NCBI GenBank assembly: GCA_010093705.1
Contig: MU006101.1
Coordinates: forward strand, 62,001-126,000
Origin: Patellaria atrata CBS 101060
Lineage: Eukaryota; Ascomycota; Dothideomycetes; Patellariales; Patellariaceae
Direction of reading: 5' to 3'
Length of the DNA: 64,000 bases
Shown here: positions 1 through 10,842 of the stretch, in pieces
Layout of the letters: each line of letters opens with the position of its first letter
How positions within the stretch are numbered: position 1 is the stretch's first letter
The notes under the pieces: model-generated
Seen by the model: the letters and a program-made list of their open reading frames with translations, nothing else
What the model was told of the DNA's origin: nothing
Database searches by the model: none
Position numbers and translations under genes: made by a program

Positions 1-3000
1 GTCGGTGAAACGAAAAAGGTTCGAGACGTAGATTTGGCGATGGCCAGACGTGGAATTCGAGTTGAGAGAGTCGCTGCGTAAATAGAGGAAAAGAAAATCG
101 TAACACGTGGAGAAGTTGTCGCAGTTGCCTAGGACAATTAGAAGTTGACAGTAGGCTTCCGCAAACTCAGTGAGACACAGGTAACAGTCTCAATGAGTTT
201 AGCAGATGGTTCGACTGGAAGACGAAACTGCTTTGAAGATGACTCTCGAGGTTTAACCAATGATCAATCGGTGCATCAAAGGCTTTCTCTTGGAGATTGA
301 AGACGCGAAGTAGGCGGTTTAACGGTGATCGTACTTGATAGGCAGCTCAAAGCATTGATGAATATCAAGGTGGATGATGCGATGAAGATAGAAGTAGAAC
401 CGTTGCTTTGTTGTCTAGATGTCCTTGACTCCTTGGGTTATGTGACCTCACATCAAAGCGATGACGACGCAAGGGGGTCCAAGCTTCGATGGCGTGAGGA
501 TGATGTTGATTGCAAGGAGACAGATTCAGCAGACAAACGGGAGATGGAAGAAGGTGAGGAGATGTTGTGGACAAGGGGAGGCGGAGCTGGTGGAGAAGTA
601 GTTGTTTCGTTTGTTGATGTGTTGTTGTTTTGAATGGCTCGTCGAAGCAGGCAGGCACGGAGAGAAGGGTTGCGTAGGTAACGAAGGAATGCGAATCGGA
701 GAGTATGTGTTCGAATGAGGAAGGAATGTGTGCTTGCTTGCTAAAGACGGCGAACAACTAACAAAGTGGTGCCAGCGAGGACAAGATTAGGACATAATAG
801 AAGAGAAAGTGAAGTGGATGGTGGTTGTGATTAAAGCAAAGTTGGGATGAATGGCGGCGGTGTAGGAAAGAGTGAAAGAGTCTAGAGGGGGGGATGGGAA
901 GGGGATCGAGTAATAGTAAGGTTTGAGTTGTCCGACCCACCCGGGAAGCGTCGACTTACTCAGTCGAAACTGGTGGAATCATCGGTTGCCCGGGGCCAAG
1001 TGCTAAGGTCAAGGAAGGGAAAGGGCGACTGGGCAACACAACCGTGATCAAGCACGACAAACCTGGGCGACAGCGTAGAATTAGCAGGAGCAACCTGCAT
1101 CAAGTGCCCACCAAGCCTACCGTACCTAACGTACCTTTTAACGGCGCTAACCAAAGCGAGACATGGATGACAAGGGTCGAGAAGGGGAGAGTTGACGAAC
1201 AAGTAACGATTTCAGCAAATCAACGGCCAGCTGCAGCACGTCTTTGACAAACCATTCCCGAAGCCTTTGAATCCTGATACGGTTAAATCGAAGGCAAGCT
1301 CTTTGTTGAGTGCGACATGAGGCGTTTATTGGCCAGGACTCGACTGCAATCGCCAGCTTTTTTGGCGGGCGCCTCTTGCTGCATGTCTGGCAAGTCTGCA
1401 ACTAAAAATGCACCTACGTGAACCCCCCGTGGCTTCCCTTCTTGTTGATGTCTTCCCACATCTCAAGAAAGAGACAAATCTCGCCACAACCCTCAACTGA
1501 ACATCGTATCACGCTAATCCCGATATGCGACGATCCACTGCTTCATTTAGAATAAGGTCCAAGGAAGCAGGCAACCCGTGCCTTGTTACTGCAGGAGCAC
1601 CTGGAGCTTACTTTATCACGCGCTCGAACCTGGCTCAAAGCCACCAATCCCCAAGAATCAAACGTGGCCTGAAAAGGTACCAGAGAGAACAACTTGGAAA
1701 GCACTCGTGTGTTCACAGTAAGGTACAAGTACACTTTACTCACCTGTGACCCCCTGAGACCCCCTGAGTTGGTGATGATGAGCGCCGTGAAGCATTTCTT
1801 CATGTCACTCGGGACTTTTGAGGAATTGCAATTATTGCCGTGAACCGGAGCATGATACCGTCACAAGGTTCAAAAATGACAGAATTACTTTTAAAATCTC
1901 GAAAGCTCATACGCTCAGCTACTTGGTACAACATCATATCTTCCGTAAAGAGTTGTCCTCGTGCTTTTGTGTGACGAGCAAGTTCGGTGCCCCTTTCATG
2001 CAATCGAGCGCCTTTTCCTTACATCTATTCTCTATATCCCTTAATACCCCGCCTTTTCGAGATGTGCAGAAAGGTTCCTGAAACGTTGTTGTCCGTCAGA
2101 ATTCCTTAAGGAAGCTGTTGCTGTTCCGTAAACCTCAACGCTTGTAGTTCCTGAAACGCTGCCCTTGCTTCATCCAAATATCTAACAGTGGGGCACTGTG
2201 AGGTATACCTACTTGTAAACTGTCCTAAGGTACTATACAAGTCTATAGTAGGAAGCGTGGGGATGTCCGGCTGAGGAAGTGAGGAAGATCCCAAAGAAAA
2301 GGTTCAACAGGTAATTTCAGGCTATCTGCATGTTAAAACAACAGGGCATTCTCACATACTGTACGGTACCTTGAGAGACTTGAGCGATCCTCAACCTCGT
2401 CCTTTGACCTCTCTACCTATCATCACTCGTGCCAGCACACCACAACAGCCCCCCATTCTGACGACAGCTTTTAAGCATAGCACAAGCCTGTTGCACGGCC
2501 AACGCTCCTCCCCAGCAAGAGCGTTTACTCTGCATTTTATTGGCCTGAGGCAGAGACAAACCCGTTTCGGTTCACCCTCTAGACCAATCTATCTCATTTC
2601 AGACAAGAGGGCACCACTGCAAAGCTGCAACTTTCCTTCGTCCACGTTACGCGACATTTCGACATGTCGATCCGCCAACACCTCGAATATATTCGCCACT
2701 CCTTATAGGTCTCCTTCGAGCTTGGAGATTTACTTATGGCAGCAGTACTCCGTATATCTAAATTCAAAGGAATAATAGTCACGGTATCTTCGAAAGAGTA
2801 GGGATCTTGATACAGGTAACCGTCGATGGCGAAACTGTCGATTTCATGCTCTGACGCCTTCAGCGCTTGGTCTTCCTCTGGGTCAATGAAACACCATCTC
2901 AAGCGGGAACGGATAACTAGTCTAATCTGAGGGTACCGTCTTTGCGGGGAAGCGAAGCTTGAGAAGTCGTCGCCATGAGTCGTGTCTTTCCTATTAAGAG

Positions 3001-4092
3001 TCGATTTGAAGCACTATTAAACTCACCGATAGTCAAAGATGATGCTCGATTGGGTAATTTAATATAGTCGAAATGAAACAATGTCGGTGTAGATACACCA
3101 GCTATCTATACTACCGTGAGAGTATTGAGATAAGTCCCTCAGAATCTCAGGTTGTGTTTAGGGGTTTCGGCAGCTTGATTGCCAACACGACAAAGCCTCC
3201 AAGTTTCTGCACGCCAACCATCTACTTTGCATTAATTCGAACGCTTATGCAAACTAAGGTTCGGGATCGAGTCCAGAGAATTCTCTGCATACCTAAAGGG
3301 AGCCAAAAGGACCCATCTTGCCCTTCAGTCCCTTCTTGCCATCGGCGTATCGGTGGATTTTGGAGGGGGACTACTGCAGGTCAGAGCGGATAGAGTGATA
3401 GAGCTTCAGAAACATTCTTCCTCTTTTGTAGCGGTGAAGAAACATTTTTGACGAATCACAGAAGAGTAAATGAACAGAATGTAAACATGTATCTCAAGAG
3501 AGAAAAAAAAAAAAAAAAATCAGAAATTCACTCGATCCTCGGACTATAGAGATGGCTTTGGGTATGCACCTCGCCTCCTCTTGTCTGTCAGAATCTTATG
3601 ACAGAGCATATCGTATAATACCAGGACCATTCCCTTCGAGTATGTACAGTACAGTACTTTAAAAAATACTGTGCTGTCCGTGAAGGGTTGTCCGTAGATC
3701 CACCTTACGGACACTGAGCTGGAGGAAAAATGGAATATAATGGAGCATTAGATTAAAAAAGAAACATGTACAGTACGCGGTATGGAGACGCGTCAAGGTC
3801 TTGAGATCCACATCTACGTGAAATCAGTTGTTCAGAAATTGCCACGCTTTCAAAACATCGACCTGGAGCTTCTCGACATCTTGCATCTTGCAGCTGCGAG
3901 TCTTCCGTACTTGCCTTAACTTTGCAGTTTCCCGTTTAGTAGAGCACTCCACCACCACTTCCTTCATTATTACCAGTATCTTGACTCGGCAACTTTTAGA
4001 ACGCACCCCGGCTCGATATCAGTAAGGTATCAGATTTTTTTTTTTCAATTTTTTTTTTTCAAAGCACACCGCTTCCTCAACAAATCTTGAAG
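1..4092. other. Region without a recognised gene; left part may be a 5' leader
   Basis: I found no recognisable protein domain or spliced gene here. On the minus strand, 1-950 is pyrimidine-rich (CTCTTC, TCTTTTC) with short unrelated ORFs, which is how long fungal 5' leaders look. I infer that it may be the leader or promoter of a minus-strand gene whose coding part lies off the left edge. Between 950 and 4092 there are only short ORFs in all frames, an A-run at 3503-3519, T-runs at 4034-4060, an inverted repeat at 3689-3713 and three GTACAGTAC motifs at 3644-3776. The right end serves as the UTR4 promoter. Confidence 0.4.
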
Positions 4093-6031
4093 ATGGACTT
4101 GACAAAGGTGAAAGCAATTGTGTTGGACATTGGTGAGTGAAAAGATGTTGCCACCTCTCTATCTCTTCCGATGTCTAAAAGTTTGCTTCATGTCGTGTGT
4201 CTGCGAGTTGCGCGCTTTCGGAGAAAAATAAGATGTATCCAGCACGATGGCTGCTGGTCTAGAATAATGGGATGTCCGCAGTGCTGGACTGCATACTTGA
4301 CGGAAAACCTTTCCTGGCTTCCTCTAGCTCTCTCCCAACTCCCAAGCTGGTCTCCTGCTCACCTTTACCCCGGAATTCGCACGCCTCCCGAATGTGCGCA
4401 TGATCTATGATCTTGTTTTTGCTTGATGACATTCGAATCGGAGACTGACTTAAACTGACTTAAACTAACTTCAACTGCAAGAGGGCACCATCTGCCCTAT
4501 TAGCTTCGTAAAGGATACGCTGGTAAGCGCTGTCTACTGACATCTATTGGTCTTCTCGTCACATCCTTCTCTTTATTCTCCTTGATCTCTTCTATATGCT
4601 TCTATCCGTCGGCAGTCATCACAGGTTTCTTCATTTGTCAAAATCCGTCAAGTCTCATGATCTTCCCAGTTTCCGTACGCTCTCGAAGCACTCCCCAAAC
4701 TTCTATCCGAGAAATGGGACGATCCAGAGTTCAAAAAGTACCGGGAGGACTTCCCCGATGAGGCCAAAGTATCTCCGGAAGCTTTCCAAGCACACGTGCA
4801 AGATATCACAAAGAAAGACATCAAAGTCGCTTATCTCAAAAATTTACAAGGTACAACTGTCCTTCGTGTTTTCCTGCGTCACCGCACGATTTCAGTAGTC
4901 TCGTATTGTCTCCCTTTCAGCCAAAACTGAATCGATATCCCAAGCGTTTGCCCCTCATCCCATGTTCACACCACCCCCTTGCTACGTCCTCCTCCCCCCA
5001 ATCGTCTGGGCCCTAATACTCGCCGTCAATACCTAACCCTAACCCTATTTCCAGGCCATCTCTTCCGCACAGGGTACGAGACCTCCGCATTTTCAACTCC
5101 ACTCTTCCCAGATGTGATCCCGGCCTTGAAGACTTGGTCTGCTCACAAAGACCTCGCCATCTTCTCGTCCGGTTCCGTCGATGCGCAGAAGCTCTTCCTC
5201 GCGTATGTCGCCGAGGACGTGGTCACCGATGGTGCGTCCACCAAGCCGGCTCCTGGCTCGAAGACCGTTGACCTAAATGGTCTTTTTGATGGACGGCTAT
5301 TTGACACTGTTAATGCCGGTAGTAAGGTCGAGAGGGAGAGCTATGTCAAGATTGCGAAGGCGCTGAAAAGGAAGGAGGAGGAGGTTCTATTCTTGAGTGA
5401 TAATGTGAATGGTAAGTGATCTCGTCTGGACTACAGATTTTGAATCGACCTCATGACTATGTTCACTTCGTTCTCTTACCCTTCTCTGACTTGTCCCACA
5501 CTCTCCTCGTCGATACCTCGTTCTGATAACTCTTTTCAACTGTACCTCTCTCCTGAATCCAACTCACTCCTTCTTTCACGTATCTTTCATATTCGATACC
5601 TACTTCCTTTCAACTATTGCTATATTTTATCAATATATTCAATCCACCGTTATACTTTCCTCAAATCATTGTTTCGCGCGTATCACCATTCTCCCTTTAT
5701 ACACTTTCCTAACTCTCCTCAATTCCCTCTAACCCACAACCTCATCCCTCCCGTCTCCCCTTGTAGCGGCCCTCCTTTTCTTCCACCCAGCCCCTCTTCC
5801 TTCACCTCATACCCCATCCTCCTCCTCTTCCCATCCCATCCGCTCCCTTCTCCATCCAGACTAATACCGCGAGCAGAGGTACGAGCCGCCCTCCACGCCG
5901 GCCTCGACGCCGCGGTCGTCAACAGACCCGGCAACGCGCCCCTCAGCATGGAAGACGAGAATGACCTCCTCGTCATCGAGTCCCTCGACGAAATCAAGCA
6001 CATCGCTGAGTTGGAAGGCGCGGAGTTGTAA
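4093..6031 (+). CDS. UTR4: Enolase-phosphatase E1 (methionine salvage), 5 exons
   Basis: This HAD-superfamily enzyme enolises and dephosphorylates 2,3-diketo-5-methylthiopentyl-1-phosphate in the cytosolic methionine salvage pathway. Inferred exons are 4093-4132, 4482-4522, 4670-4850, 5055-5411 and 5877-6031 (257 aa; all phases agree). The protein begins MDLTKVKAIVLDIEGTICP; D12 and E14 form the HAD nucleophile/acid motif of this family, and intron 1 splits the E14 codon. Further family marks are the FPYALEALPKLL helix, GHLFRTGYETSAFSTPLFPD, the second HAD motif FSSGSVDAQKLF and the third motif VLFLSDNVNEV, split by intron 4. The length is normal for ascomycetes. Four introns of 149-465 nt make it intron-rich for so small a gene. 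Intron 3 ends in telomere-like CCTAACCCTAACCCTA. The neighbour SSL1 is convergent, with about 350 bp between the stop codons. Confidence 0.93.
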
Positions 6032-6213
6032 GTGGGAGGGAGCTGGCCTTCCTTTCGGACCGAGTGGATATGACATGTTGACAAATGTTTGATGTATCCG
6101 CCTTAGCTTACCTTATCTATAGATCTCAGCAGAAGGAAATAATCATACGGAAGAGATGGATGGTTGATGATGAATATAATCCCCCTTAACTTTTACTAAA
6201 AGGATGTCTTTTA

Positions 6214-6234
6214 ATGATGATGATGATGATGATG
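6214..6234. repeat. ATG/TGA trinucleotide microsatellite
   Basis: Seven perfect ATG units lie in the 3' intergenic space between the convergent UTR4 and SSL1 genes. It is non-coding and likely length-polymorphic between strains (inference). Confidence 0.85.
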
Positions 6235-6381
6235 CAAATGACCCAATCCCTATCTACCAACTCCCATCCCTCTACCCATAGTAACTCGAATAACATCTCA
6301 TGTCGGTGAAACCGACGCCATATGCACGCACGCACGCACTCCGACAACACCACATCTCCCACCTCCCCTGCCATCTCCTCC

Positions 6382-8928
6382 CTACCCAACATCCACCTCC
6401 ATCGCCTCTCCCCCCCCCCCATCAACACTCCCATCCCCCAACCCCCCGCTCAAACACCCAGGACAAGAATGGATAGTCTCATGACAGCAAACATCGCAAT
6501 CAACGCAAAAATGGCTTCCACAATCACCACACTCGTAGCGCCCACTCTCGCTCACCCTGACCAGATCCGCAGGCCGCCATCCCATCCCCGCCTCGTCGTC
6601 TTTAGTCCAAGCTCTATCCCTTCGATTCCGCGGTGCTCTACTCCCATTCACATTCCCATTCCCATTCCCATCTGTCCCCGCCCCCGTTCCCGTCCCCATC
6701 CCCGTCCCCGTCCCCGTCCCGGCCGGCACATCCGGAAACGCCCCCAAACACGCCCTACAAGCACGCGAGCCCACCTCCGCGGCGCGAGGCCAGGAAACCG
6801 GGACCCAGTTCTTGAGCGGGAAGAGGTGGTGATAGCTCCGCGCGAGATGCGTGCTAAGTATGAGTGTAAAATCGCATCCGGGACACGTGGCCGGCAGCGC
6901 GCAGACTTTGGTCCTGCACTGTGGACACGTATACCCTGCGCGGGTGAGGTTACCGTGGCAGGCGCAGAGGGAGGGGTGGGGGGAGGTGGTGCGGGAGGGG
7001 AAGCCGATTTTGAGGAGTGACGCGGGGGTCGCTGTGTTGTTGTTTGTGGAGGTGGTGTTTGTATTGGGGGAGACGGTGGAGGCGGTTCGCACGACAGGCG
7101 GAGTCGTGGTCGCCATGAGGAGTTCGCGGAAATGCTGCTGGTCGAGCGCGACGCTGTAGGAGCTGTCGTCGCCGGCGTTGGTCTTGGCGCAGATCTCGTG
7201 GCAGATCTTCAGCCGGCCGGACATGCCGATTATGCCGACTGAGAGGCGGTCTTTGGCGCATTGGCGGATCGTGGTGTGGATGTCGCCGGGGTCTAGGGTC
7301 AGGAGTGCGCCGAGGACTATGATGACTTCTCTCGTTCCGTGGTTGGGTGTGTGCCATAGCGCGGCTCTGCTCATTTCGAGCGCGTTCTGGAGGCTTGCAT
7401 TTCCTTTTGGCTCGCGGGGGAGGAGGTTAGGGGGTCTGCCGTGCCGAACGAGCTGGAGTGCGGAGACATGTTCGGCGGGGTTACCGCTGAGTTCGGAGAT
7501 GCGCACGCAGAGCCCGTCGTGCATGCCCATGATGCTCATTTGGGAGATGGGGTTCTGCTCGAAGAACTCGCGGACATACTCGGCGGCGTAGCGGAGCGTG
7601 ATGAGGTAGCGCGAGGGGCGCATGTCTTTTTCCATCATGGCTTCGGAGAGGTCGAGTATTAGAATTACGTGGCGGATTATGCCACGTTGGAAAGGTCGGG
7701 TGTCCTGTCGGAGTCTGAGAGTCATGTTAGTAACTGTATAGTGGATGTTTGATATATCGCTTTCCGATTATAGATTTTCTGCGTGAGAATGGTGGGGATC
7801 CAGGGTAGGCCTTCTGAGAATTACTTGGTTGCAAACTACCTTTCGTTTCCAGAGAAGTACAGCCAGTGACCTAGTTGAACCAAGGGGGAGGTTTTCATAG
7901 TGGTGTTTTGATTGATCCTATGAAGGCCTTCTTCTTGAGAGAGATCTTCTTCCTGGGAAGATTCAGTATCGAAATCATCTCCCGCAGTTTTTATCGTATC
8001 TTCTGCGTCTTCACATAGGTCGCAAATACAGTCAAGGATTGTTGTAGACTCGCCATGTGGACAATCAGGATCCCCTTCACACTCACAAATGACAAAGGGG
8101 TTACACACCAGGCATAAGCGTGGAGTGGACGGTATCCGGCGCGTCAACCGATGCCCTAAGACGTATTCTTTCTGTGGTATCTCTCCTTGAAAGGGCTGAA
8201 ATATCGAACAATATTCTGTATCCTCCGCCATAATTTGTTCGCTCGCAATCTTGATAATCGGAATGCTTTTCGCCGTAACAAACAATTAAGAGGTTACGTT
8301 TTAGGCACATACACGCAGTGAAGGACGTCTTGAGCGCGAAGCATACAACAACGGGATAGTAGTATCTGAAGAAAGTACACCAGGCGTGTAACAACCTTCC
8401 AGAGATGACGATCGGAATAGAGGTCCAGATCCAGATTCGGCAGACGCGGGCAGTGAACAATATCCTGAAAATTACGCGCCCAATAGCTTTGCGGTGAAAG
8501 CAAGCAAATGTACACCCAGCATAAAACAACCGTCTAGTCGTAAAAAGCGTCCAGATCCAGATCCATCCAGTTGACTTGTCAAACACTAATAGGCCCTTTA
8601 CCCCCCAAAAAAAACACAAATAGAGTAAGAAACCTCAGAACACCTACCTCATCCTCTTCCTCCTCTCCGCCTCCCTCTCAACATCCCCATCAATCCTCCC
8701 ATCCGCCCCTTCCTTCAAAACCCCATAGCTCTTCCCCCTCTGCGCCGTCGTCTCCCACGCCTCCCTAGCCCTCCTAGGCTGTCTATCCCTCGCTCTCGCC
8801 TTGCCCTTCGAGCGCGAGGAGAGCGCGCTGGTCGTTGGCATTTCTTCCTCGTCGTCGAGGTCGATGGCGAGGTCGTGCTCGTCATCGTCGTGCTCGTCTT
8901 GGATGTATTCGCCGTCCGAGTCGGCCAT
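6382..8928 (-). CDS. SSL1: TFIIH core subunit Ssl1 (GTF2H2 family), 2 exons with 933-nt intron
   Basis: Ssl1 is a core subunit of TFIIH, used in RNA polymerase II initiation and nucleotide excision repair; it regulates the Rad3/XPD helicase. Exons are 8928-8648 and 7714-6382 (537 aa). The N-terminus MADSDGEYIQDE is acidic and followed by WETTAQRGKSYGVLKEGADG, typical of fungal Ssl1. Exon 2 carries the vWA-like domain (about residues 105-280): QRGIIRHVILILDLSEAM, the block EFFEQNPISQMSI and NAGDDSSYSVALDQQHF. C-terminal cysteine pairs (CACHG, CPQC, CPGC) and a RING-like C4 end (CGDCGSHFCVDCDVCC) follow. The splice is supported by acceptor CTCTCAG behind a branch-like TTACTAACA. Two oddities: the intron is very long and contains an ORF, and a low-complexity G/T/N insert (about residues 440-475) sits between the zinc-binding segments. 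Confidence 0.92.
6642..6720. repeat. Coding 6-bp tandem repeat inside SSL1
   Basis: On the plus strand this reads as repeats of CCCATT, CCCGTT and CCCCGT. On the coding (minus) strand they give a GT/GN-rich run (GTGTGTGMGTGTGAGTDGNG) inside the cysteine-rich C-terminal half of Ssl1. The reading frame is kept. Replication slippage is the likely origin. Confidence 0.8.
7715..8647 (-). other. Long SSL1 intron holding a Cys-rich ORF and a degenerate direct repeat
   Basis: At 933 nt this is roughly fifteen times the usual intron size in the window. On the same strand as SSL1 it contains an ORF from about 8285 (internal ATG near 8232) to 7836. It encodes a cysteine-rich patch (CLVCNPFVICECEGDPDC, CICDLCED) followed by an acidic tail. 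I recognise no family. At 8373-8445 and 8495-8570 there is a degenerate direct repeat containing GTACACC, AACAACC and GTCCAGATCCAGAT. The intron could have grown by a mobile-element insertion or could hold a nested gene; the sequence alone does not decide. Confidence 0.45.
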
Positions 8929-9547
8929 TTTGACAGGATCGAAATAGGAAGTTTAAGGAGAGCAGGCGGGAGGTTTGAGAGGCGGGTGGAGAGGGCATCG
9001 GGTGTGAGTAGGTGGCGGCCGATATCGAGGCGACGACTCGTGGTCAAAATCCTGTCATTGGGATATGGACCAAAGTTAATTGGTCGAAGTTTGTGTAATG
9101 TGGTAGCAAATCTAAATGGTAGGAAAGAAAAAGAAAGTAGATAGAATTCCCCACAACGAATGTGGTCTAAGGTACAAAAGATGGGTGTGGGCCAGAGTTC
9201 ATCCTCAGGCAGAAGTTCAAAATGCTCGATATGTGCGCAGTGATGAGGTTCGAGACGAGAGCTCTAAATATCGACACGTGAGAACGTCAAAAGGAGCTTA
9301 GGTCATTGGTATATGGTCAAGTATATTGTTCATGAATTATGATTAGGGCAATCATATAGATAGAATATTGTAATTATTTACATGTGTATTTCATTATCTA
9401 TTTATCAATACTAATGCTATCTGCAATTTGCCTACACATATATGCAGAACTTTTACATAGACACCCATGTCAAATCATGAAGCCATTAAGGTATTGCTTA
9501 GCCGCCCTGAAAACAAAAATCCCGCTCAAACCCACAAGTAATAGTGA

Positions 9548-10842
9548 TTATGTATATGTGCTACCCGGTGGCGGCATCGGCCAGTCGTCCTCCGTTATGC
9601 TCGACCAGAACACCCATATCATGTATACAGCTAACATGGTGAAGAATGTTTCGAACATACCACCGTTGATTTTACCATCGGTTGCCTCGCAGATATGTAC
9701 GCTGATAACGTACTGGAAGATCTGACCAATTGCGAAGAGAAGCGCTGCTGCGGCAAGGTAAACTGGAACGCATTAGTAGCTGTACAGGTATTATTTGAGG
9801 TCGAAAAGACTTAACTCATTGGCTTTCGTTCCCCAAGAATCCGAACAACGAGGAAGGCTTCGAGGATGAAAAATACAAACAATAGAACCAGAGGAAGTAG
9901 CTGGTACAAGGTATACAGGGAGTAAGACCGATTAGACCCTTTAAGCGTATCATCCCAGTACCCAGTCCAACTAAACCCAGTATCTAGCGCAATGTATCCG
10001 GTACCAACAAACAGTATCAGGGATGAGAAAAGCAAAAGGCCTATGGATAGTGGTGTGCCGTCGTCTAGCAATTGATATCCAACAATACCATTGAGCATCA
10101 GAATCCATAGGGTCGCAACTACCGCGGCGATGTGAACAGCACTGAATGCCTGCAATGTGTGAGCGTAGTACGCGATGGAAATATTATTAGTCAAAAGTGT
10201 GACCTACTCTCCGTATACCTCCACTCAAAGGAAACCCGCCCACTGTGAAAATCTCACAAATTGAGATTATTATATAGCCTAAAAGAAATAACTGCATCTC
10301 CCTGTGGAAGAATTGTTAGCGGGAGTTGTCATTGACATTGCCTGACGGCCTGAAACTCACCTTCTTCCTACAGCTGCTTTTTTCCTTTCTGACCTCCATA
10401 GCAAAAACAAGGACATAAGAATTCCCGCTCCGCAGAAGAGAATTGAGCCTATCCCGGTATAAGTAAAGGGTTTATTGTTTTATTTGTTTCTTTGTCACCC
10501 ACCCAAGTTCCTTAGGCGCGAATCATCGCTGATGCGTATTCCTGTTAGATCGCATCCTCCAAAACTGTTGTCGGCTGGTCCTCTTGCCGACGACTGGGGG
10601 AAAAGCTATATCAAAGGTCTTAGTTTCGAAGTGAACGCGAAAGACTTAACGGGAGGTAAAATGGGTAGGTTTAACGTACGTTGCACACTGCGAAAGGGGT
10701 CGAAATTAGCAAGGGAGATCCAACTTGAGAGGAAGAATGTCGCAAAGTCGCGAGGAGATAGAGACGACTCACCAGGAATTGTAGCTCCTTGATCCCCAGA
10801 ATCACGACAAAAGTCATGAAAGTTGCCGTATGCGGTCGGCAT
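9548..10842 (-). CDS. CHS7: Chs7-like chitin synthase export chaperone, 5 exons
   Basis: Chs7 family proteins are polytopic ER membrane chaperones needed for ER exit of chitin synthase. Proposed exons are 10842-10773, 10448-10361, 10301-10208, 10149-9816 and 9762-9548 (266 aa; all phases agree). Family marks are the N-terminal block GNFHDFCRDSG, corresponding to the FxxxCxx block of Chs7, the segment LMLNGIVGYQLLDDGTPLS, nearly identical to the family hallmark NGxVGxQLxEDGTxLS, and HICEATDGKINGGMF ahead of the last helix. I count about seven hydrophobic segments. The tail WSSITEDDWPMPPPGSTYT is cytosolic by family analogy. The family usually has 290-330 residues, so this is a short and divergent member, perhaps a paralogue instead of the main CHS7. 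Exon 2 starts at a less typical acceptor (CCGGGATAG), which is the weakest junction. Confidence 0.82.

Noticed and set aside
365-757. Minus-strand 130-codon ORF rich in S, L, H and P
   Set aside because: It reads as translated CT-rich leader sequence, with no domain or splice support, and overlaps an equally unconvincing plus-strand frame.
2594-2902. Minus-strand 102-codon frame beginning MRWCFIDPEEDQALK
   Set aside because: The first half looks protein-like, but I could not connect it to upstream or downstream exons or to a known family.
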